Below the pieces are notes generated by a model. It was not told the DNA's origin. It was given only the letters and a program-made list of their open reading frames with translations, and searched no databases. Both the position numbers and the translations under genes were made by a program. DNA of 64,000 nucleotides, from positions 1 to 64,000 of the forward strand of contig WGNF01000002.1 of NCBI GenBank assembly GCA_016124615.1, written 5' to 3'. Every line of letters begins with the position of its first letter. The first letter of the stretch is position 1. This document shows, in pieces, positions 1 through 8,075 of the stretch. Source of the DNA: Paracoccaceae bacterium. Lineage in GTDB: Bacteria > Pseudomonadota > Alphaproteobacteria > Rhodobacterales > Rhodobacteraceae.

Positions 1-339
1 CCACAGCTGCCGACCGTTCGCAAAGCTCAGCTCTTCCGCGACCCAGCGCCCGTAGGTCGGCGAGCCCAGGCGCACATCCACCGCCACATCCAGCAGCCGC
101 CCCCGGCCGCAGCGCACCAGCTTGCCCTGCGCATGCGGCGGGCTCTGAAAATGCAGCCCGCGGATCGTGCCCGCCGTCGCCGACAGCGAGTGGTTGTCTT
201 GCACGAACTCCGGCAAATGCACCCCCGCCGCCTCCAGCGTCCGCCGGTTCCAGCTTTCCGAGAAGAACCCCCGTGCATCGCCGAAGCGACGGGGTTCGAG
301 CAGCAGAACACCGGAGATCGGGCTAAGCTCTGTGATCAT
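1..339 (-). CDS. rfbC: dTDP-4-dehydrorhamnose 3,5-epimerase, N-terminal part (runs off window edge)
   Basis: Minus-strand reading from ATG at 339: MITELSPISGVLLLEPRRFGDARGFFSESWNRRTLEAAGVHLPEFVQDNHSLSATAGTIRGLHFQSPPHAQGKLVRCGRGRLLDVAVDVR..., classic RfbC. This frame is not the listed 27..311 ORF. Confidence 0.93.
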   Translation of the reverse strand, partial: MITELSPISGVLLLEPRRFGDARGFFSESWNRRTLEAAGVHLPEFVQDNHSLSATAGTIRGLHFQSPPHAQGKLVRCGRGRLLDVAVDVRLGSPTYGRWVAEELSFANGRQLW

Positions 340-370
340 TTTGACAATCTATCCTATGTTGCAACGAAGA

Positions 371-410
371 GTTTCCGCAAGTGCAAACACGAAGTTTCTG
401 CAATTGCAAA
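371..410. promoter_or_regulatory. Tandem 17-bp direct repeats upstream of rfbC (gtttcCgcaaGtgcaaa / gtttcTgcaaTtgcaaa)
   Basis: 371..387 and 394..410 match at 15/17 positions with 23-bp periodicity; 32-71 bp upstream of the rfbC start. Confidence 0.5.
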
Positions 411-541
411 TGGCTCTAGCTGGCGTCTACGAACCTCGTTGCCATGTGAAATGGCCTATACAACTATCAACGCCGACAAACACCGCATGACGCAATACGG
501 CCTTGACGGTTGGCCTAAGTGACACAACTGCCGGAAAGACA

Positions 542-895
542 TCACTCGCGCCGGTAGGCGTCCTCATAGCGGATGATGTCATCCTCGCCCAGATAGCTGC
601 CGGTCTGCACCTCGATCAGGATCATTGGCACCTTCGCAGGGTTCTCCATCCGGTGGATGGCGCCCGGATCGATCCCAGCCTCCATAAGCTGTTCAGTCAC
701 GATGAAGCGGAAATCTGCGCCCGTAACGACCACCGGCCCGTCAAATTCCGGAGCCAGGAACCGACGGACAGAAGCCTGAAACAGGCTTTCACTGCCCACA
801 AGCGGCACAAACTGTTTGGGGTAACTTTTCCGCGATACCGGCCAAAGGCGCGTGCCTGACCCACCGGAGAGAATGACAGGAACTATCTTTGGCAT
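542..895 (-). pseudogene. manC: Internally deleted mannose-1-phosphate guanylyltransferase (N-terminal ~80 aa joined in frame to C-terminal ~37 aa)
   Basis: MPKIVPVILSGGSGTRLWPVSRKSYPKQF... (nucleotidyltransferase N-terminus) runs directly into GAIHRMENPAKVPMILIEVQTGSYLGEDDIIRYEDAYRRE (cupin C-terminus); the central region is missing. Confidence 0.85.
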
Positions 896-1964
896 ATTCG
901 GCTCTCTCAGAGGACGGCCCCTTATCGTTGCGGGGTTCGGGAGGGGCAAGCCTGATGATGCCGCCCGCGTCGCTGCATGGCAGCATTATGTGACCGCTGT
1001 GCAACCTTTGGCGGCAGTGATGCTGAAAATGCTTCCGTACGCAGCACGAGATGTTTCAGGTCGCCGACAAAGTTGTCGACAGTGAGTGCTCAGCCTGCCC
1101 CGACCACCTCGAACCGCGTACGCCATGCGGCGGGTCAGACGGTTGGGGGAGATGCAGCCGCGTTGGGGTTACTCATCGATGGTGTTGATCCCAAAGCTAA
1201 GGCAATGGGCCAGCAGTGACAACCGGCACGCGGAATCGAGCGCCGCGAAGTAGTCCCACTGTGCCGCACATCATCGTCAAGCGCAGATCGGCCTCCCGGG
1301 CCGCGTTACGCTCGTCCTCCGCCTTCGCCACCGCCTGCACTTTGAGGTCCGGCGCGTAAGTCACATGTAGGCGGAACACAGAGGGGACCTCGAGGAGGCT
1401 ACCCTCACGAGCCTGCGTGACGAAGACATCCGTCGGCGCGATCTCGACCGGATTGAAGATCAGCGGTCGCAGCTCGATGGTCTCCATCGCCGTCTCCGAC
1501 TCACCGAGCCGGTCGGCGATCCCCCAGGGTATTTGTCCTAGCCGAAATATCCTCCAGCGCCCGATACTCGACCAGTAGCTTCGTATGCGCCGCTCCTTCC
1601 TCCTCGGACATGGCGTGGGATCACCGGCCAGATGACACGGCTCGTGGCTGTAGCCGCAGGGCACATCGGTCGAGACCTCGAGATCCTCGAACACAACGGC
1701 ATCGTGACTTAGGTAGCTGCGCGCCTTAAGGATGCGCGTCGGCAGGAGGACGTCACGCATGACCTCACCTCGATGATCCGCATCTGCGTACCGCTTGCCG
1801 CGCATGCTTGGCGCGACCATGACGATATGGATGCAGTGCGCCACGACTCAGCGTTCTGGTCGGCAACCAGTTCAGCTGCGGATTGGCCCCAAATGTCGGA
1901 GCAGCTGTTGCCAACACCACAGTAGTGCCGAAGGGTCGAAAACTCCGCGAGATTGTGATGTTAT

Positions 1965-1995
1965 GAATATGCCGGGCTGAAAGCCCGGCATATTC
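1965..1995. terminator. Perfect 14-bp hairpin with GAA loop (gaatatgccgggct-gaa-agcccggcatattc)
   Basis: Direct reading of a perfect inverted repeat in a region without coherent coding. Confidence 0.5.
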
Positions 1996-2127
1996 TTCTG
2001 CTGAAGGTACGAGGGAATCGTGTTTGCAAATGCCGAGCTACGTTTGCCGAACGTTCGCCCTCTTACCCACAAAATTCAAAGCTCGATTGCCCTGGTTGAA
2101 AACAGCGGGATCAGCTCTGAGCCAAGG

Positions 2128-2562
2128 TCATGACCAGTCTTCGTGGGTTAATTCGCCGGCAGCATCCAACTCAGCCACAAGGGCCTCCAAGACATCCATG
2201 TCTACTCCCTCTCCCTCACAGTCGTCATCGTCGTCATACTCATCATCGTCATACTCGTCATCGTCATCACTGTAAAACTCAAGCGCGATGTCCCTGTATT
2301 TCTGTGCGTTTTCGGGATGGGTATCCTGAACGTCACTCGCGAGCATCCTGAGAACATCTCCGATGCTAATGATGTGGCCATCATAGCCAAATTTCTTTTT
2401 GATCTGAGGAGGGAAGATTATCTCGACATTTCTCACATAAAGCTCTCCGGTGAGCTCCATTGCCTCATAGCGTGCGGCAATTTCCTCCAACTGCTGCTTA
2501 GTTGATGCGCGCTCCTCCGTCTTGGCGTTGCCCTTGTCGTCGAGATCATTGGTATTGTGCAT
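2128..2562 (-). CDS. Hypothetical protein with Asp/Glu-rich acidic repeat tail
   Basis: MHNTNDLDDKGNAKTEERAS... with SD GGAG before this ATG; C-terminal DDDDEYDDDEYDDDDDCEGEG tract. AT-richer than flanks. Confidence 0.65.
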   Translation of the reverse strand: MHNTNDLDDKGNAKTEERASTKQQLEEIAARYEAMELTGELYVRNVEIIFPPQIKKKFGYDGHIISIGDVLRMLASDVQDTHPENAQKYRDIALEFYSDDDDEYDDDEYDDDDDCEGEGVDMDVLEALVAELDAAGELTHEDWS

Positions 2563-2771
2563 TTTGGACTCCAGTTTCATTTGTTTTATGGCGGTAGTTT
2601 ATATCATAGCATGCGGCTGCCAGATTTGCAGCGCGTTCGAAGATGATTCTATTCTCCTCTATTTATAATTTACCTTGACCATCTTTAGGCTCGTCGACGA
2701 CCTATTTACCGGTACCTCGCTGTTTGATGTATATTGCGTTGACACTGGCCGCAGCTCGCGTTCTTTTATTT

Positions 2772-3527
2772 CTATGCGTCCAGCGGCGAAACGTGGGCCA
2801 CTTCCGGCGTTGCCTTCGGGATCACCCGGACGAGCGCCTTCTTCGCCCGCCTGATCATGTCTTTTACTGCCCGTTCCGACCATGCGCGTCCGTGCGCCGT
2901 TCGTGATCCGCGCCGGTTGGCCTCTTCTGCAAGCTGCAGTGCAGATCGCGCGACGCCGTCTGCTTCCAATTCATCCTTCAGGCTGAGGATCATGTCTTCA
3001 CGGCAGCGAGCGCCGACTTGCCGTGCTACGATTGATGCGTCGCGCGCTATGAGCGTCTGCTCAGCACGGTCGGCGTCCGACATCCGAACTTTTCTTGCGC
3101 CGCGCGCCGACCAGTTCTGGATGAGCTCCGCATGGGAGATCAGGTTCGCTTTCATGTCGCCGGGCATCGTCGAGAGAGTCTTGCTATGGCGCAACGACCC
3201 TATATGCGCGCCGAAGGGCTCCAGTTCCGCCATGAGGTCGATCCGCCGGTCGAGCGCGCAAGCCCTGAAGATGCGAGCGAGATCGTCAACGAGAATGACG
3301 CCTTGGCCCGATGCATGAAGCCGTCTGAGAAATTTCGCCAGTCGAGGCAGGTCGTCAAGGCACTGGATTGCTCTCGCATAGTCCCAGTTGAACCGGTCCT
3401 CGCTCGTCGGAAATGTCGAGTATCTCGCAGCGATGTTCCGCATCTGACCGCGGGCGGCCACGTGCGTGATGACTTCGCCTCTGGTTTTCGGTTTCTTGCC
3501 GTGGGCGAGGAATATGTAGACGAGCAT
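2772..3527 (-). CDS. Resolvase/recombinase-like protein (divergent, probably plasmid- or island-borne)
   Basis: MLVYIFLAHGKK... GQGVILVDDLARIFRA...LMAELEPFGAHIGSLRHSKTL... and RSALQLAEEANRRGSRTAHGRAWSERAVKDMI (recombinase-domain-like); SD GGAGAG before ATG. Confidence 0.6.
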   Translation of the reverse strand: MLVYIFLAHGKKPKTRGEVITHVAARGQMRNIAARYSTFPTSEDRFNWDYARAIQCLDDLPRLAKFLRRLHASGQGVILVDDLARIFRACALDRRIDLMAELEPFGAHIGSLRHSKTLSTMPGDMKANLISHAELIQNWSARGARKVRMSDADRAEQTLIARDASIVARQVGARCREDMILSLKDELEADGVARSALQLAEEANRRGSRTAHGRAWSERAVKDMIRRAKKALVRVIPKATPEVAHVSPLDA

Positions 3528-3548
3528 TATCTCTCCAAACTTACATTC

Positions 3549-3564
3549 TGTGTAGCGCTACACA
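3549..3564. promoter_or_regulatory. Perfect 16-bp palindrome TGTGTAGCGCTACACA (putative operator)
   Basis: Direct reading; 22 bp upstream of the resolvase-like gene start. Confidence 0.6.
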
Positions 3565-3949
3565 AACACGTCATTTCTTACGCTGGGGCAGTCGGCCGAG
3601 ACCTGCGCGAGCTCCACGCGCCGGGTCATGCACCAGGCTTCATGGGGTGCGCACTGGCTGGCTCGGCGCAGTTTTGCGACACATGAGTGCTTCGGTCAGA
3701 GATGCCAGCCAGGCGAGCGCCCCTGTGATTAAGACAGTGAGGTTGCGACGCGGCTGGAACCCGAGGAACGGGGGAGCCGCATTCGAACCCGAACGCCCGG
3801 AACGGGTCATCACCGGATGTCACCCGAAGGCAGGAGCCTCTCGCAATACCGGAATAATGAGCCGACATCCCTTGTCTGTCCTGAAGGATGGTTCTTGCCA
3901 GCTTCTTTAAGTTTTCGCTAGCGCAGCCAACCCGGACGATATTGCGGTT

Positions 3950-4127
3950 GTAACGCTCCCCAAGCTTTCTTCTTCTTCCTCTTAAAAGATATAGATAAAC
4001 TAGGGGAGCGTTACATGTTTCGGCATTGAACCTGCTTCAGATTCCAAGATGAACCCTCCGGGATTATGTGTACGCTCCCCTATATTTTAGTATAATCTTT
4101 AAGTGTACCTGACTTGGGAGGCGTGAC
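3950..4127. repeat. Paired inverted-repeat array GTAACGCTCCCC ... GGGGAGCGTTAC with AT-/pyrimidine-rich spacers
   Basis: gtaacgctcccc 3950..3961; perfect complement ggggagcgttac 4003..4014; gtacgctcccc 4070..4080; gggaggcgtgac 4116..4127 (9/12 match). Non-coding interval. Confidence 0.7.
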
Positions 4128-4215
4128 ATTTCCTCGGCCGCGTCTTCCGGTTGCTTGACTTTCAAGTGCTTCCGGTCCTTCCGCGGCATGGCTTTGTTTC
4201 CGTCATGCCACAGAT

Positions 4216-5232
4216 CTACTCTTCCGGGATGATACCCGTGGACGACGCTGCTGCTAGCTTCGCGTTGGCGCGCGATTTTGCGGTTCTGTCTCGCCCCAGC
4301 TTTCTCTTCCGCTCGAGTATCGGGTCAGCCGATCCTGTTCTCTGCTCCACAAAGTCCAGGGATTTTGCTGCGAAAGCTCTGCATTTCGCGATGTCCGGGC
4401 AGGACGCACAAACGTCAGATGTGTCGTGATCAATACCGGTAGCGCCGAAGCACGACTGAAGACGTTGCAGCCGATGCGGCGCTTCATGATGATGGCGAGT
4501 GAGCTTGCCCGACGCGATGTCCTCTTCGGCGAATGCGACTTCGCGCGTGACGATTTCTTCACCAAACGCTCCCACGCATGCCGCGGGCGCCAACTGCGCC
4601 TTTGCGACGACCCAGTTGGCCAAAAAGGGAGAAAGGCGCGTCGAAGGATCCGAGCCGATTTCAAGCAGTTCGCGCTCAAAAGCCGTCTGTGCAGGAAGCC
4701 CCGTCACGTAGTCAACGGCATATTGTGCCATGGGCGCCATGCGCGAGAGTTCGAGTTTCTTGCGCTCAATCGTCCATTGCGCGTCGAGAATATCCGCCCA
4801 CACCGCCAACATCGGCCCCTCTTTTGGACAAAGCTGATTCGGGCGCGGTGACTCTTTCCGCTTCCGTCTCGAGTAAAATTCAAAACTGAAGCGCAGGAAG
4901 AAGTCATACGGCAACGCAGCCATGTCCGCAAACCTGCGGGCATTCCAGGCTTGAGTGAGCTGTGTGCTTTGCTTGGAAAAGCTGATCTTTCCAATCACGT
5001 TGGCAGTTTCAGCATAATTCCGATCCATATTTACCCGCGCATTGTCACGGTAAGCATTGTTGTATTCTGCCACAAAGAGGCGGGTCTTCTGCATCGGGGA
5101 AAGGAAGCGGTACGCCGGCCAGCTCGAGATCATCAACTTCTCCTCATCCATCGAATAGGTCTTCGGGATGATCTCCGCCATAGCGATCATGTCAGCGAAA
5201 CGGCACTTAGAATAGACGGCTGCGTCAAACAT
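4216..5232 (-). CDS. Hypothetical protein, ~338 aa, with C-terminal four-cysteine cluster
   Basis: ORF 4216..5280; best start MFDAAVYSKCRF at 5232 with SD AAAGGAG. C-terminal CFGATGIDHDTSDVCASCPDIAKCRAFA. Confidence 0.65.
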   Translation of the reverse strand: MFDAAVYSKCRFADMIAMAEIIPKTYSMDEEKLMISSWPAYRFLSPMQKTRLFVAEYNNAYRDNARVNMDRNYAETANVIGKISFSKQSTQLTQAWNARRFADMAALPYDFFLRFSFEFYSRRKRKESPRPNQLCPKEGPMLAVWADILDAQWTIERKKLELSRMAPMAQYAVDYVTGLPAQTAFERELLEIGSDPSTRLSPFLANWVVAKAQLAPAACVGAFGEEIVTREVAFAEEDIASGKLTRHHHEAPHRLQRLQSCFGATGIDHDTSDVCASCPDIAKCRAFAAKSLDFVEQRTGSADPILERKRKLGRDRTAKSRANAKLAAASSTGIIPEE

Positions 5233-5306
5233 GCGTTCTCCTTTGGATCGCCTGCGCGACCCTTTTCTTGATTTGTCCACATTTGGGTAGGTTTGGTCGG
5301 GAGAAC

Positions 5307-5591
5307 TTACCGCCCGAAGTCTTCTTCTTCTCCTTCATTCCACCTTCCATCTGTCCAGAAGCCCGTAAGGTGTGCGAGGTTCAGGAGACGACGGTATTTA
5401 CGACGAGCACAGGCCACGGCACTTGCCTTGGAGTGTCCACGGTGAGCGTAGTAGCCGGTGCGGATCCCCTCAATTTCCAAGAGAATTTCACGACCTCGGG
5501 TGTCGAGAAATTTCTCCTGCTCCCGGGGATTGAGCCGGAAGAAATTACGCTGACTAGGAAGCGCAGAAAGGCGAGGCAAATATCTCTTCAT
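5307..5591 (-). CDS. Small hypothetical protein
   Basis: ORF 5307..5636; likely start MKRYLPRLSALPSQRNFF at 5591 with SD GGAG; same strand as neighbours. Confidence 0.5.
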   Translation of the reverse strand: MKRYLPRLSALPSQRNFFRLNPREQEKFLDTRGREILLEIEGIRTGYYAHRGHSKASAVACARRKYRRLLNLAHLTGFWTDGRWNEGEEEDFGR

Positions 5592-5725
5592 GGTCTTGCT
5601 CCATTTTGGGTTATTCACGTGTTGCTCTCGAGGCATGCGACATCATTCCCCATTACTGAGGCTTTCTTCGAGTTTCATAGTCGAGGCTTAGAAATCAGTG
5701 CGCCGAAAGGCCTTTCGAAGACCGG

Positions 5726-6256
5726 TCAGATGCCCTTTAGTTCCCAGACGCTGAACCTCTCAGCCGTCATGCGATCGAGGTGGTCAAGCATTTTGCGCAA
5801 ATGGACGATGTCGTCGAAGGCTTTCTTTTTCGCCTGTTGATCGCCCAAATTTGACTGTTCTAACTCTTTGATCCGCGCATTAAGCTGCTCGCGCTTATAA
5901 CGATTGATGATTACGGCAATGTTTGCCGAGGCCGCTATCATGTGTTCGAGGTAGGCTTCAATACGCCCGATCGAGCCTGCGCGGCCCGTGTAGGGGCTGT
6001 AGCCGTCTGGCTCGTCGGCTTCCGGATACTCCTTCATCCAATCTGGCCCACTGTCATCGAGAAACTCGGGAGGCGTAATTCCGGCTGCATCGAGATGGAA
6101 AGTGGCGGAATCCCAGTCGCCGTTGCCTTCGGTGCGCTCGCGCCATGCAAAGAAGGGTTCGGTCAGGTAGGGGTAGCTACTGTCGGGCATTGACCTGCTT
6201 TCCCTTGCGCGACGCTCGCGCTCGGCTTTCTTTCTTTCTTTAGGGCTCATGACCAT
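5726..6256 (-). CDS. Hypothetical protein (176 aa)
   Basis: MVMSPKERKKAERERRARESRSMPDSSYPYLTEPFFAW...; SD AGAGGAG before ATG; palindromic operator just upstream. Confidence 0.65.
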   Translation of the reverse strand: MVMSPKERKKAERERRARESRSMPDSSYPYLTEPFFAWRERTEGNGDWDSATFHLDAAGITPPEFLDDSGPDWMKEYPEADEPDGYSPYTGRAGSIGRIEAYLEHMIAASANIAVIINRYKREQLNARIKELEQSNLGDQQAKKKAFDDIVHLRKMLDHLDRMTAERFSVWELKGI

Positions 6257-6270
6257 TTGCTTGCTCCTCT

Positions 6271-6306
6271 ATCGTGACCGTGACTGACATATGTCACGGT
6301 CACGAT
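6271..6306. promoter_or_regulatory. Nested palindromic operator: ATCGTGACCGTGA-(10)-TCACGGTCACGAT enclosing TGACATATGTCA
   Basis: 13-bp perfect arms 6271..6283 and 6294..6306; inner perfect 12-bp palindrome 6285..6296; 15 bp from the start of the 5726..6256 gene. Confidence 0.75.
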
Positions 6307-7431
6307 TTGAAGTCAAGCACGTTGAGTGCGAAATTTTTCCACCCCACCGAAACGACCCCAAAACTGCTGTGGCCGTAAGCATCCAGCATTTCTCCCCTGC
6401 CGGGTTTCGAAGCTGATCGACGTCACATTAGTCGATCGCCGGCTTCAGGATCGTGCGCCCGCGCAACTGGTCTTGGGTGCTCTTGCGCCAACGCTTCGCG
6501 CAAGACAGGCAGACTTGCGGCAGCCCGAAGATCACTTGTGGCAGCGGGATACCTGCGGTCGACGCCACGGTGGAGTCTTCGGGGTTCCCTCTCTCCTTGC
6601 ACGATAGCGGTCGCGGCAATGAGGATGACTCCCTCCCCGACATGTCGATTCCGGGTGCCGCCGACGCACTTCGTGCCGTCTCTGGCGCCAGCCTTCACCA
6701 GACTCACTGAGAGCGGCCTTGGGCGGCGATCTCGACTAGGTACGCCCAAGACCTGTGCCATGGCCGAGGTGCTCGCCAGTGACTCAGCCAGTGAGTCTGG
6801 CGATGCTCCAAAGAATTGGCAGCCGGTGCCGACGTTCAGGTCGTCTCGCCGGGTTTCGGTGGTGTGCTGCTGCCCCTTGACCACAAGCAGGCGTTCGACC
6901 TTTCATGCCCAGGGATTTCCGGCATGCAGGTGCCCATGATCACGCTGCCGCCCTCGAGCCCACCGACCGGACCTGCGGCACAGGCACCCGTCCGCATGTG
7001 ATGCATTCCGCCCGGCAACGCCGTACCGGAAGCGGCGCAGGTGCCGTTCGGTGTGGCGGGCCAATGACCCGCGCGTTCGGCTCCTCCACCCAACTATTCG
7101 CTGACCATCCCATCGCCCCGCAACGATTGTCCCGGCCGCTCCCCTTGCACCTGACGGATCATCCCGAGGCGTCGACGTTCGGTCTCGTTTGCGCAGCATC
7201 CCCGACGCCAGAACAGCACCAGGACTCGCTGGGGTGGCCGCTGAGCGCGATCCTCTCCATTCTGCGCATCGTTCGTGCTCGCGAACGGGGACGCGTCTGT
7301 AGCCCAAAACCCTGATGAAATACTTTCGCTGGTCTTGAAATGTGCCGCTGTCTGGTGCGGAACCATGGGCCCTGCCGACCCGGACGCCCAAGCGCAAATC
7401 GACGAAAAAGTCCAAAACGCCGATTTTCTGT

Positions 7432-7563
7432 CAACATAAGGTAAACTTTATGCAACATAAGGGAACGTTTGTGGTCCTGAAGTTGCCTGGAAGTGGCGCT
7501 TCGGTCTCATTTTAGGGGCCAGAATGTTACGTTTGGTTTCCTGAATGTTACCGTTGGCTGCAG
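7432..7563. repeat. Two tandem 21-bp repeat pairs in opposite orientation
   Basis: caacataaggtaaactttatg 7432..7452 and caacataagggaacgtttgtg 7453..7473; gaatgttacgtttggtttcct 7522..7542 and gaatgttaccgttggctgcag 7543..7563. The second pair read on the minus strand shares an AACAT...GG motif with the first. Confidence 0.6.
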
Positions 7564-8075
7564 GGGTGCAACATTATGCAACATCCTTTAGGTTGTAGAT
7601 GCATCGCTTGGGCCTGTGCCAACTAGCAATGCCCTTGCTGAGCGACGTCCAGAACGGCCAACTCGGTCCCCCGGCCCGGAGGTTTGGATGCCAGGAAGTC
7701 GGTGGCGCCAGAAGGCATCCCCATCGCGTCGACGCGAAAAACCTAGGACTTCGCTTGCCCCCTGGCACATGGGGTGAGGCTGTCGATTCCAGCGCCTATC
7801 GCCGACGACGTCGTGCGAGGCCCGGGATCCTCCGAGGCTCGCCGGAAACGTCAGCCGCACCTCGTTGCCGTTCCTGCGGGGGGCTGTCGCACCGCCCCGG
7901 CTCGCGTCAGCCTGACCGCATGCGGAGTTCGCCAGGTCAACTGGCCGCTCGAGACCTGGTCATCTCTCGGTGAACGGCCACTTTGTCATCGTGCCGTCAG
8001 CCGCGACGCCCTAGAAGGCAGGCGAATTCGCACCGGGTGCAGCCCCGGAGTGTGCAGATAACGGAACGATGCCAG

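Noticed and set aside
1197-1844. 215-aa minus-strand ORF with protein-like stretches in more than one frame
   Set aside because: Reads like a frameshifted relic rather than one gene; no family recognised, so not called as CDS.
2024-2275. Ser-rich plus-strand ORF ending in SSSSSYSSSSYSSSSSL
   Set aside because: It is the complement of the Asp-rich repeat of the real minus-strand gene 2128..2562.
3760-3830. attcgaaccc stretch considered as a displaced tRNA-Pro 3' end (att site)
   Set aside because: Only ~8 nt similarity to the T-arm; far too little to support an att duplication.
6320-7990. Numerous overlapping six-frame ORFs (e.g. 6423..6884, 6903..7415, 7588..7860)
   Set aside because: Arg/Pro/Ser-rich shadow translations, no SD, no family signatures, mutually overlapping; treated as degenerate or non-coding DNA.
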